Shown here piece by piece: positions 6,519-8,803 of a stretch of DNA of 8,803 bases. The translations under genes and the position numbers were made by a program. The stretch covers positions 1,951 through 10,753 of the forward strand of contig DOOK01000225.1 in assembly GCA_003512805.1 (NCBI GenBank). Reading direction: 5' to 3'. Position 1 is the stretch's first letter, and each line of letters starts with the position of its first letter. The notes beneath the pieces are model-generated. The model saw only the letters and a list, made by a program, of their open reading frames with translations, made no database searches and was not told the origin of the DNA. Source of the DNA: Erwinia sp. GTDB taxonomy: Bacteria > Pseudomonadota > Gammaproteobacteria > Enterobacterales > Enterobacteriaceae.

Positions 6519-7507
6519 TGTTTCAGCAACAGTATCTTTACTGGCTGGCTGGGGTGATCCTGCTGGTGGTTGCCATCATGTCCTGGCGGGACAAAGCCAA
6601 CCCGCGTCGTCTGACGACGGGGCTGTTTTGGGGGCTTTACGGGCTGGTTTTCCTGATAGTCGACGGATCGTCAGCGTGGTTTAGCACTCGTTCACTGCAT
6701 ATCGCTATTGGCGTCATCGTGGTGATTATGGCGCTGATCGCCGGCCTGGGTGGCGTAAAGCTGGGGGCCTACCATCAGCGCAGCGATAAAGAGCGAGAGG
6801 CAAGCGCGAAACGCCTGCACAACAGACTGTTTCTGCCGGCGTTGGCTATCCCGGTTGTCACCGTGATTGGCGTACTGCTGTTTAATCATTTGCCGGACGT
6901 GCGGGTGGCGCTGTTTGGTGAAGGAAACCAATCCACGCTGGTCACGCTTTTTTCAATGATGGTGGGCTGCGTGGTCGGCTGGCTGATCGCGTTGAAAATG
7001 ACGCATGAAGCGCCTGCACAGTCGGTACAGGAAGCGCGCCGCCTGCTTGATGCCATCGGATGGGCTTTTATTCTGCCGCAGATCCTCGCCACGCTGGGGC
7101 TGCTGTTTACCGCCGCTGGCGTAGGCACGGCGATCGCTCATCTGGCGGAAACCTGGCTTGCCGTAGATAACCGCTTTATCGCGGTGGCGACCTATGCCAT
7201 TGGCATGGCATTACTGACCATGATCATGGGCAACGCTTTTGCCGCTTTCCCGATTGTCACCGCCGGTATCGGTATTCCCATTCTGATCTTGCAGCATCAT
7301 GGCAATCCGGCCGTCATGGCGGCGATCGGGATGTTCTCCGGCTACTGCGGCTCGCTGATGACGCCGATGGCGGCCAACTTCAATATCGTGCCTGCCGCAT
7401 TGCTGGAGCTGCCCGACCGCAACGCGGTGATCAAAGCCCAGATACCGACCGGCGTGCTATTGTTAATAACCAATATTTTTCTTCTCTGGCTTTTAATGTT
7501 TCGGTGA
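6518..7507 (+). CDS. DUF979 family inner-membrane permease-like protein, partner of DUF969
   Basis: A 329-residue polytopic protein of the DUF979 family with about nine or ten hydrophobic segments, near 7-22, 33-50, 60-80, 104-122, 138-159, 179-200, 217-240, 244-260, 265-285 and 308-327. The blocks [20 protein letters not shown] (237-256) and [20 protein letters not shown] (275-294) combine Gly, Pro, Asn and Ser within membrane stretches, as in the substrate- and ion-binding hairpins of secondary carboxylate transporters; that resemblance is my impression and was not tested by alignment. The ATG at 6518 shares its A with the stop of the DUF969 gene (TAATG) and follows AAAGGAGGG at 6504-6512. 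It ends 7 nt before pcp. With DUF969 it probably forms one two-protein transporter; the substrate is inferred from context only. Confidence 0.88.
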   Translation: MFQQQYLYWLAGVILLVVAIMSWRDKANPRRLTTGLFWGLYGLVFLIVDGSSAWFSTRSLHIAIGVIVVIMALIAGLGGVKLGAYHQRSDKEREASAKRLHNRLFLPALAIPVVTVIGVLLFNHLPDVRVALFGEGNQSTLVTLFSMMVGCVVGWLIALKMTHEAPAQSVQEARRLLDAIGWAFILPQILATLGLLFTAAGVGTAIAHLAETWLAVDNRFIAVATYAIGMALLTMIMGNAFAAFPIVTAGIGIPILILQHHGNPAVMAAIGMFSGYCGSLMTPMAANFNIVPAALLELPDRNAVIKAQIPTGVLLLITNIFLLWLLMFR

Positions 7508-7514
7508 GACGGCA

Positions 7515-8156
7515 ATGAAAACAGTTTTAATAGCGGCCTTTGAGCCATTCGAAGGCGAGCTGGTCAACGCCTCCTGGGAAGCAGCCAGACAGCTGGATGA
7601 GAGAATGATCTGCGGCGCGCATGTAGTGGCGAAGCAGCTACCCTGCGTTTTTGGTGAGTCGCTTCAGGTGTTAAACGACGCGATGGATGAACTGGCGCCT
7701 GAACTGGTGATCGTGGTTGGCCAGGCAAACGGGCGGCCCAATATCACGGTCGAGCGGGTGGCGATCAATATTGATGATGCGCGTATTCCCGATAATGCGG
7801 GCAAACAGCCTGTCGACGAACGTATTGTTGAGGACGGCCCGGCAGCCTATTTTTCCACCTTGCCGATTAAGGCGATTGTCGAGGGCATTCGTGAAGCGGA
7901 TATTCCTGCGGCGGTATCGCAGACGGCCGGCACTTTTGTTTGCAACCACGTGCTTTATGGCCTGCTTCATCGTCAGGCGCAACAGGGAGGGCGTGGCGGA
8001 TTTATTCACGTGCCTTATTTGCCCCAGCAGGCGGTGAAGCATCCCGGCGTGGCCAGCATGCCGCTGCAGACGGCAGTCCTGGCACTGGAAATGGCGTTGA
8101 GTATTGCGCTGACCGTGGAAGAGGATAAAAAGCTGGAAGGCGGCGCCACACAATAA
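7515..8156 (+). CDS. pcp: Pyroglutamyl-peptidase I (pyrrolidone-carboxylate peptidase)
   Basis: Cytoplasmic cysteine peptidase of family C15 that removes N-terminal pyroglutamate (5-oxoproline) from peptides. It has 213 residues, the usual length. The catalytic triad is visible as E80 in [14 protein letters not shown]143 in [14 protein letters not shown] and H165 in GFIHVPYLP. The N-terminal VLIAAFEPF is a variant of the common TGFDPF-type start, with Ala and Glu where Gly and Asp are frequent. The start is ATG at 7515, 7 nt after the DUF979 stop; the ribosome binding site is weak (GAGACGG), so translation may depend on coupling. The product, 5-oxoproline, is the substrate of the PxpABC genes upstream, which makes the functional grouping convincing. 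The C-terminal tail after about residue 200 is charged and variable. Confidence 0.97.
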   Translation: MKTVLIAAFEPFEGELVNASWEAARQLDERMICGAHVVAKQLPCVFGESLQVLNDAMDELAPELVIVVGQANGRPNITVERVAINIDDARIPDNAGKQPVDERIVEDGPAAYFSTLPIKAIVEGIREADIPAAVSQTAGTFVCNHVLYGLLHRQAQQGGRGGFIHVPYLPQQAVKHPGVASMPLQTAVLALEMALSIALTVEEDKKLEGGATQ

Positions 8157-8168
8157 CAAGGAGTCACC

Positions 8169-8803
8169 ATGCCGGAAGGGCCTGAGATCCGCCGCGCGGC
8201 GGATAAGCTGGAAAAAGCCATCAAGGGTAAAACGCTGACCGATGTCTGGTTTGCATTCCCACAATTGAAAACCTACGAGTCCTCGTTGATTGGCGAAAGG
8301 GTAGAGGCGATCGAGACGCGGGGTAAAGCGATCCTGACGCATTTCTCCAATGGCCTGATCCTTTACAGTCATAATCAGCTCTACGGCGTATGGCGCGTGA
8401 TTAAAAGCGGCACCGAGCCGCAAAGTAACCGCGTGCTGCGGGTGAAGCTGGCGGCGGAAGATAAAACGCTGCTGCTTTACAGCGCCTCTGATATTGAGCT
8501 GCTGACGCAGGATACGCTGGCGGCGCATCCTTTCCTGCTGCGCGTCGGTCCGGACGTGCTGGATATGACCCTGACGGTTGAAGACGTAAAAGCCCGGCTG
8601 CTTTCGCCGCGCTTCCGGCGACGGCAATTCAGCGGCCTGCTGTTGGACCAGGCTTTTCTGGCCGGTCTGGGCAATTATCTGCGGGTGGAAATTCTTTGGG
8701 CAGCGGGCCTGGCGCCTCAGCGTAAAGCGCAGGATTTAGAGGCCGCAGAGCTGGACACGCTGGCTGAAGCATTGTTGTCGCTCCCGCGGCTTTCTTACAA
8801 AAC
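8169..8803 (+). CDS. nei: Endonuclease VIII (Nei), DNA glycosylase/AP lyase; 3' end outside window
   Basis: Bifunctional DNA glycosylase of the Fpg/Nei family that removes oxidised pyrimidines and nicks the abasic site. The first 211 codons are in the window; E. coli Nei has 263 residues, so about 50 are missing, including the C-terminal zinc finger. The start [15 protein letters not shown] supplies the catalytic Pro (P2) and Glu (E3) after Met removal. K53 in ETRGKAIL is the conserved lysine, and Q70-L71-Y72 correspond to the helix-filling triplet of E. coli Nei. The helix-two-turns-helix region reads [20 protein letters not shown]. The ATG at 8169 has AAGGAG at 8158-8163, five bases upstream, and lies 12 nt after the pcp stop, so it is probably co-transcribed with pcp. 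No promoter of its own is visible. Confidence 0.96.
   Translation, partial: MPEGPEIRRAADKLEKAIKGKTLTDVWFAFPQLKTYESSLIGERVEAIETRGKAILTHFSNGLILYSHNQLYGVWRVIKSGTEPQSNRVLRVKLAAEDKTLLLYSASDIELLTQDTLAAHPFLLRVGPDVLDMTLTVEDVKARLLSPRFRRRQFSGLLLDQAFLAGLGNYLRVEILWAAGLAPQRKAQDLEAAELDTLAEALLSLPRLSYK

Noticed and set aside
7671..8627. 318-codon open frame on the minus strand across pcp and nei
   Set aside because: It lies opposite two well-conserved genes, shows basic low-information composition typical of antisense frames in GC-rich coding DNA, and matches no family I know.
1..8803. Mobile elements, CRISPR arrays, tRNA or rRNA genes
   Set aside because: No transposase-like frame, terminal repeats, repeat-spacer pattern or structured RNA gene was visible; nearly all sequence is conserved core-type coding DNA.

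Overview
The window comes from a chromosome of the order Enterobacterales. PhrB, YbgI, PxpB, PxpC, PxpA and Nei match my recollection of their E. coli K-12 counterparts nearly end to end (PhrB 472 aa, YbgI 247, PxpB 218, PxpC 310). The gene order is that of the ybgA-phr-ybgI-ybgJKL-nei region. Extra genes lie between ybgL (pxpA) and nei, and no dtpD/ybgH peptide permease lies between phrB and ybgI, so this is not E. coli itself. An Erwiniaceae- or Yersiniaceae-type genome fits, but the genus cannot be settled from this sequence.

Layout. (1) Positions 1-2123, + strand: the 3' part of a ybgA-type gene (end of a DUF523/TudS-like domain, then DUF1722), followed 14 nt later by phrB, a class I CPD photolyase. 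This looks like one transcription unit linking near-UV/thiouridine biology with DNA photorepair. (2) Positions 2184-2927: ybgI, a metal-binding NIF3-family protein, closed by a strong bidirectional terminator. (3) Positions 2972-3157, - strand: an unrecognised 61-aa protein with an excellent ribosome binding site, convergent with ybgI. (4) Positions 3158-3382: the divergent intergenic region, with a candidate sigma70 promoter for the next operon and a minus-strand terminator-like hairpin. (5) Positions 3383-8803, + strand: a tightly packed set of genes, pxpB-pxpC-pxpA, a DUF969/DUF979 membrane pair, pcp and nei (cut by the window end).

The last block reads as a pyroglutamate (5-oxoproline) salvage operon. 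Pcp cuts N-terminal pyroglutamate from peptides, PxpABC hydrolyses 5-oxoproline to glutamate with ATP, and the two multi-pass membrane proteins between them are the obvious candidate for a transporter of 5-oxoproline or a related compound. The enzyme functions are established for the families; the transporter role and its substrate are inferred from context. nei, a DNA glycosylase gene, follows pcp by 12 nt and is probably co-transcribed.

I saw no mobile element, CRISPR array, tRNA, rRNA or disrupted gene. The most notable points are the transporter candidate, the desulfidase-photolyase pairing, and the insertion of an opposing small gene plus terminators where K-12 runs ybgI directly into ybgJKL-nei.
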